Shown here: positions 1-5,128 of the stretch, piece by piece
Layout: every line of letters begins with the position of its first letter
How positions within the stretch are numbered: position 1 is the first letter of the stretch
NCBI GenBank assembly: GCA_946006895.1
Contig: CAMFZO010000088.1
Location: 1-6,498, forward strand
Length of the DNA stretch: 6,498 nucleotides
DNA from: an uncultured Clostridia bacterium
GTDB lineage: Bacteria > Bacillota > Clostridia > Oscillospirales > Oscillospiraceae
Direction: 5' to 3'
Made by a program: the position numbers and the translations under genes
The notes under the pieces: model-generated
What the model was told of the DNA's origin: nothing
What the model saw: only the letters and a program-made list of their open reading frames with translations
Database searches by the model: none

Positions 1-80
1 CCCTGACACGCAGTGCGACTCAAAAGGACGCTTTTGAAAAGCCGTCGGAGCAAAACCACTCTGCCGACAGCAACAGCGAG
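1..80. other. Left-edge leader region, no gene assigned
   Basis: No confident gene lies here. Two small dyads are visible. One is a perfect 6-bp hairpin (CAAAAG at 21-26, CTTTTG at 31-36, loop GACG). The other is GTCGG at 44-48 with CCGAC at 64-68. Neither is followed by a T tract, so neither looks like a terminator on the + strand. The reading frame of the downstream regulator stays open through this stretch to the window edge. A promoter and a good ribosome binding site lie farther downstream, so I do not treat this stretch as coding. Confidence 0.4.
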
Positions 81-84
81 TTGC

Positions 85-113
85 TTGCTTTTCCGAAACC
101 GAGAATGTATAAT
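85..113 (+). promoter_or_regulatory. Promoter of the XRE regulator/phosphatase operon
   Basis: TTGCTT at 85-90, a 17-base spacer, then an exact TATAAT at 108-113 with TG directly upstream (106-107). Transcription would start near 120, leaving a very short leader that begins close to the SD sequence at 120-125. This placement argues against the farther upstream in-frame starts at 81 (TTG) and 105 (ATG). Confidence 0.7.
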
Positions 114-134
114 GCCCGTGAGGTGATGATTGTA

Positions 135-599
135 ATGGAAGCAAAAAACGTGATCTATGAGCTGCGGACCAAACACGGCTTCTCTCAGGATGAGCTTGCA
201 GAGAAGATCCATGTGACCCGTCAGGCCGTATCCCGTTGGGAAACCGGTGAGACCGTGCCAAATACAGAAACGCTGAAGCTGCTGTCAAAGCTGTTTGACG
301 TTTCGATCAATACGCTTCTGGGTTCTCCGAGGAAGCTGATCTGCCAATGCTGCGGCATGCCCCTCGAAGATGCTTTTATCAGCAAAGAGCCTGACGGCAC
401 CTTGAATGAAGAATATTGCAAGTGGTGCTACTCCGACGGCAAATTCGTTTACACAAGTCTTGAAGAGCTGACCGATTTTCTTGTTGTGCATATGTCAAAC
501 GAAAACTGGCCTCCTGAGCAGGCGCGCGCCTATTTCGAAGCACAGCTTCCGACGCTGAACCACTGGAAGCAGCCGGAGAAACGAGAGGAAAAACCATGA
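135..599 (+). CDS. XRE-family transcriptional regulator with C-terminal zinc ribbon
   Basis: A 154-residue protein in two parts. Residues about 5-62 form a helix-turn-helix of the XRE/Cro type; the recognition region reads TRQAVSRWETGETVPN, typical of small Firmicute regulators. Residues about 68-103 form a putative zinc-ribbon domain with Cys pairs C70/C73 and C95/C98 (CQCCGMPL, then YCKWCYSDG), matching the 'putative zinc ribbon' family often fused to such regulators; C72 is an extra cysteine. A short, probably helical tail follows. I chose ATG 135 because GAGGTG at 120-125 sits nine bases upstream and the promoter covers the earlier in-frame starts at 81 and 105. ATG 126 overlaps the SD and is less likely. 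The stop overlaps the next start in ATGA. The gene looks less GC-rich than its neighbours. Target genes are unknown; autoregulation and control of the coupled phosphatase are inference. Confidence 0.85.
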   Translation: MEAKNVIYELRTKHGFSQDELAEKIHVTRQAVSRWETGETVPNTETLKLLSKLFDVSINTLLGSPRKLICQCCGMPLEDAFISKEPDGTLNEEYCKWCYSDGKFVYTSLEELTDFLVVHMSNENWPPEQARAYFEAQLPTLNHWKQPEKREEKP

Positions 600-1066
600 T
601 CCGTATTCTATTCGTCTGCCACGGCAATATCTGCCGCAGTCCCATGGCGGAGTTCATTATGAAGGACCTGGTGCGGCAGCGCGGTCTGGAGGAACAGTTT
701 GAGATCGCCAGCGCCGCCACCACGGACGAGGAGCTGGGCAAGCCGGTCTATCCGCCGGTGCGGGAGCTTCTGCGGCAGCGGGGTCTTTCCTGCAAGGGCA
801 AAACCGCCTGGCAGCTCCGTTCCTCGGACTATGACCGCTACGACCTGTTTGTAGGGATGGATGGCGAAAACCGGCGGGATATGCTCCGTCTCTTTTCCGG
901 CGACCCGAAAGGCAAGGTGTCCCTGCTGCTGGACTACACCGCCCGTCCCCGTGACGTGGCCGATCCCTGGTACACCCGGAATTTTCACGCTGCCGAGGCC
1001 GATATTGACCGTGGCTGTGCCGCACTTTTAGAGCATCTGCAAGAAAAAATGACCCTCGGATTTTAA
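596..1066 (+). CDS. Low-molecular-weight protein tyrosine phosphatase
   Basis: A 156-residue cytoplasmic phosphatase, the usual length for the LMW-PTP family. The phosphate-binding loop is complete: C8-HGNIC-R14-S15 fits CX5RS, with C8 as nucleophile and R14 binding phosphate. The general acid is D123 in the DPWY motif (D123-P124, with Y126), which fits the family. The second loop residue is His rather than the Thr of the arginine phosphatase YwlE, so protein-tyrosine phosphatase is the better call, but the substrate cannot be told from sequence. ATG 596 overlaps the preceding stop (ATGA), with AGAGGA at 584-589 as SD, so translation is probably coupled to the regulator. The last codons and the TAA lie inside the terminator hairpin. 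No tyrosine kinase or exopolysaccharide gene is nearby to suggest a partner. Confidence 0.93.
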   Translation: MIRILFVCHGNICRSPMAEFIMKDLVRQRGLEEQFEIASAATTDEELGKPVYPPVRELLRQRGLSCKGKTAWQLRSSDYDRYDLFVGMDGENRRDMLRLFSGDPKGKVSLLLDYTARPRDVADPWYTRNFHAAEADIDRGCAALLEHLQEKMTLGF

Positions 1067-1083
1067 CATCCGAGGGCGTTTTT
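1053..1083 (+). terminator. Terminator of regulator/phosphatase operon, overlapping the coding end
   Basis: A perfect 9-bp stem, CCCTCGGAT at 1053-1061 and ATCCGAGGG at 1068-1076, with a 6-base loop, followed by CG and TTTTT at 1079-1083. The phosphatase stop codon (1064-1066) is in the loop and its last residues TLGF are encoded by the left arm. Read on the opposite strand, the stem is followed by TCA and TTTTTT, so it can also stop transcripts arriving from the convergent psuG operon. Confidence 0.88.
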
Positions 1084-1331
1084 GTAAGCGCGGAGTGAAA
1101 TGAAAAGCCGCACTCACAGTCTCCCCTACAGCCAGGGAGGAAAAGGAGATGTGCAGCCTATGTAATACTGATTCTTGATTAAACAGTTTAATCAAGAATC
1201 AGTATCAATAGAAAAATACTTATTTATCAAGTTTTCGTTCGCCGGTTTCTCCGGAAATCTGATAAAAAGCCTTTCTATTGCAAAAGGTCCGGTAAATTTT
1301 CCGGCGGTCGGGCCACAATTCCGAATGGAAA
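1084..1331. other. Intergenic stretch without a convincing gene
   Basis: This convergent intergenic region is clearly richer in A and T than the flanking genes. It contains an SD-like GGGAGG at 1135-1140 before a nine-codon reading frame (1149-1178, MCSLCNTDS), a perfect palindrome (1165-1205), and loose CCGG repeats around 1240-1305. A weak - strand hairpin (CCTTT/AAAGG, about 1271-1288) is followed by CTTTTTAT. No recognised protein, tRNA or riboswitch was found. A 66-codon + strand frame at 1175-1375 has no SD and no recognisable domain. Confidence 0.5.
1165..1205. repeat. Perfect 41-bp palindrome (20-bp arms, 1-base centre)
   Basis: The left arm ATACTGATTCTTGATTAAAC (1165-1184) is exactly repeated in reverse complement at 1186-1205 around a single A at 1185. 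Neither side is followed by a T run, so it is not a standard intrinsic terminator. It is AT-rich. It could be a strong operator, a recombination or insertion footprint, a remnant of a small mobile element, or a foldback structure. Nothing in the sequence decides between these. Confidence 0.9.
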
Positions 1332-1361
1332 CCGGCAGAGAAGAACGCACTTCCCTGCCGG
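1332..1361 (-). terminator. Hairpin downstream of psuG, probable terminator
   Basis: The stem CCGGCAG (1332-1338) pairs with CTGCCGG (1355-1361). It continues inward past one A-C mismatch with four more pairs (GAAG/CTTC) and a 6-base loop. It lies 10 bases past the psuG stop. On the - strand the tract after it is only TTTCCATT, so it is a modest terminator there. On the + strand TTTTT follows after ACTG, so it may act in both directions between the convergent operons. Confidence 0.65.
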
Positions 1362-1371
1362 ACTGTTTTTA

Positions 1372-2289
1372 TTAGGCCTCGCAGTAGGCCTTTGCGGTCT
1401 TTGCCGCCAGACGGGCGTTGTTGTAGACCAGCTGGATGTTGGACTCCAGACTGTTGCCGCCGGTCAGATCCTTGACCTTTGCCAGGAGGAAAGGCGTGGT
1501 CTCCTTGCCGTGAATGCCCTGCTCCTTTGCCTCGCGGATGGCTTCGTCAATGGCGCCGTTGATGACAGCGGCGTCCATGGAATACTCCTCGGGGATGGGA
1601 TTGGTCACCAGCATGCCGCCCCGCAGACCCAGCTCGTGCTGCGTCTTGAATGCCTTTGCCAGCTCCTCGGGGGTGTCGATCTCATAGTCCACGCTGAAGC
1701 CGGAGTGACGGGTATAGAAAGCGGGCAGCTCCTTGGTACCGTAGCCGATGACGGGAACGCCGTGGGTCTCCAGGTATTCCAGGGTCAGGCCCAGGTCCAG
1801 AATAGACTTGGCACCGGCGCAGACGACCATGACGGGGGTAGAGGCCAGCTCTTCCAGGTCGGCGGAGATGTCCATGGTGGTCTCAGCGCCGCGATGCACG
1901 CCGCCGATGCCGCCGGTGGCAAAGACCTTGATGCCTGCCATGTGGGCGATGATCATTGTGGTGGTGACGGTGGTGGCGCCGTCCTCTCCGCGGGCGCACA
2001 GGACAGCCAGGTCGCGGCGGGAGGCCTTGGCGATGGCGGTGCCCTTCTTGCCGAAGTATTCGATCTCTTCCTCGGTCAGACCGGCTTTGAGGCGGCCGCC
2101 GATGATGGCGATGGTGGCGGGCACAGCGCCGTTTTCACGGATGATGCGTTCAACTTCCAGTGCAGTCTGGACGTTCTGGGGATAGGGCATACCATGGGAA
2201 ATGATGGTGGATTCCAGAGCAACGACAGGCTTACCTGCCGCAAGGGCCTCGGCGACTTCGGGTTTGACGTCCAGGAATTTGTTCAGCAT
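1372..2289 (-). CDS. psuG: Pseudouridine-5'-phosphate glycosidase
   Basis: A 305-residue protein of the PsuG (YeiN) family at full length. It splits pseudouridine 5'-phosphate into uracil and ribose 5-phosphate by breaking a C-C glycosidic bond; family members need a divalent metal such as Mn2+. Visible hallmarks are ALESTIISHGMPYP near the N terminus with the conserved Glu (E26), AKASRRDL with a lysine (K89), the metal-site Asp in TTMDISADL (D140), AGAKSILD with the lysine expected to form the Schiff base with ribose (K161), VIGYGTKELPAFY, and the C-terminal GGNSLESN. Roles are by homology to the E. coli enzyme. The start is supported by a perfect AGGAGG at 2298-2303, eight bases upstream. 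It is the second gene of the operon after the kinase, 43 bases apart, and the order matches the biochemical order. No active-site loss is seen. Confidence 0.96.
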   Translation of the reverse strand: MLNKFLDVKPEVAEALAAGKPVVALESTIISHGMPYPQNVQTALEVERIIRENGAVPATIAIIGGRLKAGLTEEEIEYFGKKGTAIAKASRRDLAVLCARGEDGATTVTTTMIIAHMAGIKVFATGGIGGVHRGAETTMDISADLEELASTPVMVVCAGAKSILDLGLTLEYLETHGVPVIGYGTKELPAFYTRHSGFSVDYEIDTPEELAKAFKTQHELGLRGGMLVTNPIPEEYSMDAAVINGAIDEAIREAKEQGIHGKETTPFLLAKVKDLTGGNSLESNIQLVYNNARLAAKTAKAYCEA

Positions 2290-2297
2290 GATAATAT

Positions 2298-2303
2298 CCT
2301 CCT
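2298..2303 (-). promoter_or_regulatory. psuG ribosome binding site
   Basis: Exact AGGAGG on the - strand, eight bases before the psuG ATG. It fixes the start and suggests psuG is translated independently of the kinase upstream. Confidence 0.85.
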
Positions 2304-2314
2304 AAAATTGATGT

Positions 2315-2331
2315 GACGGAAAGGCTCCGTC
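2315..2331 (-). other. Intercistronic hairpin between psuK and psuG
   Basis: A perfect 6-bp stem GACGGA/TCCGTC with a 5-base loop begins directly after the kinase stop codon. It is followed by ACATCAATTTT and then the psuG SD. It lacks a proper T tract, so termination is unlikely. Such hairpins can stabilise the upstream message end or tune expression between two cistrons; that role is inference. Confidence 0.55.
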
Positions 2332-2332
2332 C

Positions 2333-3418
2333 TTATTGACTTTCGTTGATTTTCCTGCGGACCGTGTCCGGCGACAGGGCAGGGTTGATGGTCTCGCCGC
2401 TCTCCACTGCGATGGCTGCTGCGGCGGCTGCCGCCTTTGCCGTTTCCTGCAGATCCGTGCCCTCAAGGTAGGCCCAGGCCAGCGCCGCCATAAAGGCATC
2501 GCCTGCGCCTGTGGCGTTTTTCATTTCCGCCGGGAAGCAGGGCTGCCGGAGCATCTGATGCCGGTCCGCCGCAAGAACGCCCTCCGTTCCCAGGGAGATG
2601 AACACCCGGTGCAAGCCCGTGTCCAACAGCGTCTGCGCTGCTTTTTCCAGGCTCTCATCGTCGGTGATCTGCACGCCGGACAAAAGCTCCGCCTCAATGC
2701 GGTTGGGCTTAAGGGTGTGGAGCTTGCCCAGGATGGGCCGCAGCTTCTCCGCCTTAGCCGTGGAGACCGGGTCGGCAAAGATCGGTGCAGTGCAGTGGTC
2801 GGCCAGATAGCGCAGGGATTCGGCGGGGATGTTGGTATCCGTCACCACCACCTGGGCGTTGTTCAGCATCGGAAGGTTCGCCGCCAGATAAGCCGGCGTG
2901 ATGCGGGCGCAGATCTCCATGTCCGACATGGCCAGAGCCATATCCCCGTCGCAGTCGTTGAGGAACAGGTAGGTAGGCGTCGCGCCGCCGGGTATCTGCA
3001 GGGCGTGGCTGATGTCGATTCCCAGCTCTCCGCAGGAAGCGGCGATCCGCTGGGCGTATACATCGTCACCGAACGCGGTCAGGAAGCGCACGTCAATCTC
3101 CAGAAGGCTCAGGTTGTGGGCGATATTCCGCCCGACACCGCCCAAACTCAGCCGTACCTTGCCGGGGTTGGAATCCTTCGGCACCAGAGGCGCAAAGGAC
3201 CGTCCACCGATGTCGATGTTCACGCCGCCCACCACGACGGCATAGGAGCCGGTGCGCAGGACATAGCCTTTGCCGGCGATATATCCCTTTTTCATCAGGT
3301 TGGAAATGTGCACCGCCACGGAGGACCGGGTGATACCGGCCAACTGCGCCAGCCGTTCCTGTGAGATCATGGGGTCGGCCTCGATCCATTGGAGGATCTG
3401 ACGTTCTCTCTGCGTCAT
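2333..3418 (-). CDS. psuK: PfkB-family pseudouridine kinase with N-terminal winged helix-turn-helix
   Basis: A 361-residue fusion. Residues about 1-57 form a winged HTH (QERLAQLAGITRSSVAVHISNLMKKGYI). Residues about 58-355 form a PfkB/ribokinase-type sugar kinase. PfkB signature 1 is seen as GGVGRN at 93-98, and signature 2 as NATGAGDAF with the catalytic base D307 after the GAG anion hole. The lid and substrate region includes VGGVNIDIGG (63-72). Kinases adjacent to psuG phosphorylate pseudouridine to its 5'-phosphate with ATP, so substrate assignment rests on context; the architecture resembles E. coli YeiI (HTH-kinase) more than the HTH-less PsuK (YeiC). It is therefore longer than plain PsuK. 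The start has GAAGGTGAG just upstream and an exact-consensus promoter 24 bases before it. The HTH suggests autoregulation of the operon (inference). A run of alanines at 329-335 is likely just helix. Confidence 0.88.
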   Translation of the reverse strand: MTQRERQILQWIEADPMISQERLAQLAGITRSSVAVHISNLMKKGYIAGKGYVLRTGSYAVVVGGVNIDIGGRSFAPLVPKDSNPGKVRLSLGGVGRNIAHNLSLLEIDVRFLTAFGDDVYAQRIAASCGELGIDISHALQIPGGATPTYLFLNDCDGDMALAMSDMEICARITPAYLAANLPMLNNAQVVVTDTNIPAESLRYLADHCTAPIFADPVSTAKAEKLRPILGKLHTLKPNRIEAELLSGVQITDDESLEKAAQTLLDTGLHRVFISLGTEGVLAADRHQMLRQPCFPAEMKNATGAGDAFMAALAWAYLEGTDLQETAKAAAAAAAIAVESGETINPALSPDTVRRKINESQ

Positions 3419-3441
3419 GGGCTCACCTTCCTTTCGCGTTT

Positions 3442-3470
3442 ATTATATACTGCCGCTTGCAGAATGTCAA
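3442..3470 (-). promoter_or_regulatory. Consensus promoter of the psuKG operon
   Basis: On the - strand, TTGACA (3465-3470), a 17-base spacer and TATAAT (3442-3447): both hexamers exact. The upstream stretch 3471-3520 is A/T-rich in the manner of an UP element. The start point would be near 3435, giving a leader of about 17 bases. Inside the spacer is a small dyad, CTGC-N5-GCAG, a possible operator that would block RNA polymerase. Such a strong promoter makes repression likely. Confidence 0.85.
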
Positions 3471-3501
3471 TAGAAAATCTAAAGAAAAATTAAGAAAATA
3501 A

Positions 3502-4041
3502 TCATTTGTTTATTTCATTCCAGGAAATAGGAAAATTTTCCGGCTCGCCCGGTTCACACAACTGCTTTTCCAGCCAGATAACGTCGTACCACTGCCCCAG
3601 CTTGAAGCCTACCTGCCGGTAGACCGCCGCCTGCCGGTAGCCCAGAGCCTCATGGAACCGGACGGAAGCGGTGTTGGCGGAGGTGACGACGGCAAAGACC
3701 TTGCGGACGCCCTGGGCGCGCAGTATATCCTCGATGCGGGCGTAGAGCTGCCGCCCCACGCCTCTGCCGCGGACGGAGGCGTCGAGATAGCAGGAGATCT
3801 CCGCGTTCCAGGCGTAGGCGGCCCGTTCAAAGGCCCGTCCGGCGTAGGCATAGCCCAGCACCCTGCCCGCTTCCTCCCAGATCAGCCAAGGGTAGACGGC
3901 AATATGCTCCTCCAGGCGGCGGGTGAATTCCTCCACGGTGGGCGTTATGTATTCAAAGCTCACCGCTGTATTCCGGACAAAATCATCATAGATTTCCAAC
4001 ATGGCGGGAACATCTGCCGCCACAGCGCGTCGAATGGACAT
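3502..4041 (-). CDS. GNAT N-acetyltransferase, phosphinothricin/methionine-sulfone type
   Basis: A 179-residue acetyl-CoA-dependent N-acetyltransferase. Family features in order: IRRAVAADVPAMLEIYDDFV near the N terminus, TAVSFE (25-30), PWLIWEEAGRVLGYAYAG (51-68), AYAWNAEISCYLD with conserved E81, the acetyl-CoA pyrophosphate loop RGRGVG (91-96), NTASVRFHEALGY (123-135), then VGFKLGQWYDVIWLEKQL. This pattern is that of the Pat/Bar/MddA(YncA) group, which acetylates phosphinothricin, methionine sulfoximine or methionine sulfone; the physiological substrate here is not determined. The tail after LEKQL is about 18 residues and lower in GC than the rest. The start ATG (4039-4041) has GAAGGTG five bases upstream. 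I see no terminator after the stop before the psuK promoter, so read-through into psuKG is possible. Confidence 0.92.
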   Translation of the reverse strand: MSIRRAVAADVPAMLEIYDDFVRNTAVSFEYITPTVEEFTRRLEEHIAVYPWLIWEEAGRVLGYAYAGRAFERAAYAWNAEISCYLDASVRGRGVGRQLYARIEDILRAQGVRKVFAVVTSANTASVRFHEALGYRQAAVYRQVGFKLGQWYDVIWLEKQLCEPGEPENFPISWNEINK

Positions 4042-4062
4042 AGTAACACCTTCTTCATAGGG

Positions 4063-4091
4063 ATTTTACCACACTGGAGTGGTTCGCGCAA
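4063..4091 (-). promoter_or_regulatory. Promoter of the GNAT acetyltransferase
   Basis: On the - strand, TTGCGC (4086-4091), 17-base spacer, TAAAAT (4063-4068) with an upstream TGG that makes an extended -10. The spacer contains CACT-CC-AGTG, a small dyad. It is divergent from the exporter promoter, whose -35 is the same hexamer. Confidence 0.65.
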
Positions 4092-4112
4092 GTTTTTCGC
4101 CGGAAGCCGCCC

Positions 4113-4141
4113 TTGCGCCGACGTCACTTATTTGCTATACT
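4113..4141 (+). promoter_or_regulatory. Promoter of the FUSC-type membrane protein
   Basis: TTGCGC at 4113-4118, a 17-base spacer, TATACT at 4136-4141. Transcription would start near 4148, about 32 bases before the ATG. An AT-rich stretch TATATTAAAATAT follows. The two divergent promoters are separated by only about 21 bases between their -35 boxes. Confidence 0.65.
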
Positions 4142-4179
4142 ATATTAAAATATCAGAAAATGAAAGGAGGCGGAGGCGG

Positions 4180-5085
4180 ATGCTCCGCTGGAAACACATC
4201 TCTCTTGGTACGCGGGTGGTCAAGACCGCCATCGCCGTAACCCTGTCGGTCTTCCTGATCCGCTTTTTTACCACCGACGACCTTTCGGTCTTTTACGCGG
4301 CCTTTGGCGCACTGATCGCCATGGACACGACCTTCTCCAATTCCCTCCGTCAGGGACTGACCCAGTTGATCGGTGTGCTGGCAGGCACGGTCATGGGCTA
4401 TCTGTCGGTGCTGCTGTTCCCGTCCATGACGCCTGCCTGGATGGCAGGTCTGGGCGTGCTGCTGCTCATTGTCCTGTGCAACGCCCTGAAGCTGTCCTTC
4501 TCCGCGTCGCTTTCCTGTATTATTTTCCTCTCGGCCTGTCTGACGCCGACGGACGATATTGTCCGCGACTCTCTGTTCCGCCTGCGGGACTCCTCCCTGG
4601 GCATCGGCATCGCTCTGGCGGTCAACGCCCTGATACGGCCCTACAACAACAAAAAGCGTATCCTCGCCCTGCTGGGAACGCTCCGCGCACAGATTCCCAG
4701 TGATATTGCGGAGATCGTCGTAAGGGAGCAGTTTCCCGATCTGCAGGAGTCCATTGCGCTGCTGCGGCGGGTGGACCGGGAGCTGAGCCTATACCACAGC
4801 CAGCACTTTTTCCACCGCAAGCATGACGACGAGGCCCTGCTGCGGGGCTGCTACCAGTTGGCCCAGCGGATGCTGCAGGAGATGGAGGCCATCTGCGGCA
4901 TGGACTGTCTGGGCGATCTGGCCATGGAAAATGCCGCCGTCATGCAGGAGCTTGGCATGGAGCTGCCGGAGGCCGGTCTGCCCGAACGCAAATGTACCCG
5001 CCACGACACCATTGTGATGAATTACCATTTGGATAAGCTCCTCAGCGCCTATCAATACCTGGGCGAAATGATGAAGCTGGCATAA
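4180..5085 (+). CDS. Aromatic acid exporter (ArAE/FUSC-like) family membrane protein
   Basis: A 301-residue inner-membrane protein. The N-terminal half holds about five to six hydrophobic segments: roughly 13-30, 34-48, 60-80, 87-103, 106-122 and 137-152. The typical FUSC features are TAIAVTLSVFLIR, FYAAFGALIAMDTTFSNSLRQG and VNALIRPYNNKKR at the end of the membrane part. The rest (about 155-301) is a soluble, mostly helical cytoplasmic domain. Family members are called aromatic acid exporters by distant similarity to the efflux protein AaeB, but the substrate of these short Firmicute versions is unproven. The start ATG 4180 follows AAAGGAGG at 4163-4170 with nine bases between. The reading frame is open far upstream, but there it runs antisense through the acetyltransferase and has no SD. 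No membrane-fusion partner gene is nearby. Confidence 0.85.
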   Translation: MLRWKHISLGTRVVKTAIAVTLSVFLIRFFTTDDLSVFYAAFGALIAMDTTFSNSLRQGLTQLIGVLAGTVMGYLSVLLFPSMTPAWMAGLGVLLLIVLCNALKLSFSASLSCIIFLSACLTPTDDIVRDSLFRLRDSSLGIGIALAVNALIRPYNNKKRILALLGTLRAQIPSDIAEIVVREQFPDLQESIALLRRVDRELSLYHSQHFFHRKHDDEALLRGCYQLAQRMLQEMEAICGMDCLGDLAMENAAVMQELGMELPEAGLPERKCTRHDTIVMNYHLDKLLSAYQYLGEMMKLA

Positions 5086-5089
5086 AGCG

Positions 5090-5128
5090 ATCCCCTCCGG
5101 CATAGGTTTCGTCGGAGGGGATTATTTT
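5090..5128 (+). terminator. Hairpin terminator that also contains the next gene's SD
   Basis: A perfect 10-bp stem, ATCCCCTCCG (5090-5099) with CGGAGGGGAT (5113-5122), loop of 13, followed by TATTTT (5123-5128). It looks like an intrinsic terminator of the membrane-protein gene, with a weak T tract. Its right arm is also the GGAGGGG ribosome binding site of the following gene, so the folded RNA would hide that site. Confidence 0.8.

Noticed and set aside
81..134. Longer N terminus of the XRE regulator from TTG 81 or ATG 105
   Set aside because: These starts lie inside the promoter elements, have no SD and add residues unlike the HTH family.
1175..1375. 66-codon + strand frame
   Set aside because: No SD, no domain, it starts within the palindrome and ends through the hairpin downstream of psuG.
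1510..2316. Long + strand reading frame of 268 codons opposite psuG
   Set aside because: It is antisense to a well-conserved enzyme, is rich in Gly/Asp/His as expected from a shadow of a GC-rich gene, and has no domain or SD.
2336..3364. Long + strand reading frame of 342 codons opposite the kinase
   Set aside because: A shadow frame: the - strand carries both PfkB signatures and the HTH, while this frame has no recognisable motif.
3530..3541. GGAAAATTTTCC perfect 12-bp palindrome
   Set aside because: It lies inside the acetyltransferase coding end, has no loop or T tract, and is short enough to arise by chance.
3652..4179. N-terminal extension of the membrane protein
   Set aside because: The frame is open but runs antisense through the acetyltransferase. 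A good SD and promoter place the start at 4180, and the membrane domain begins normally there.
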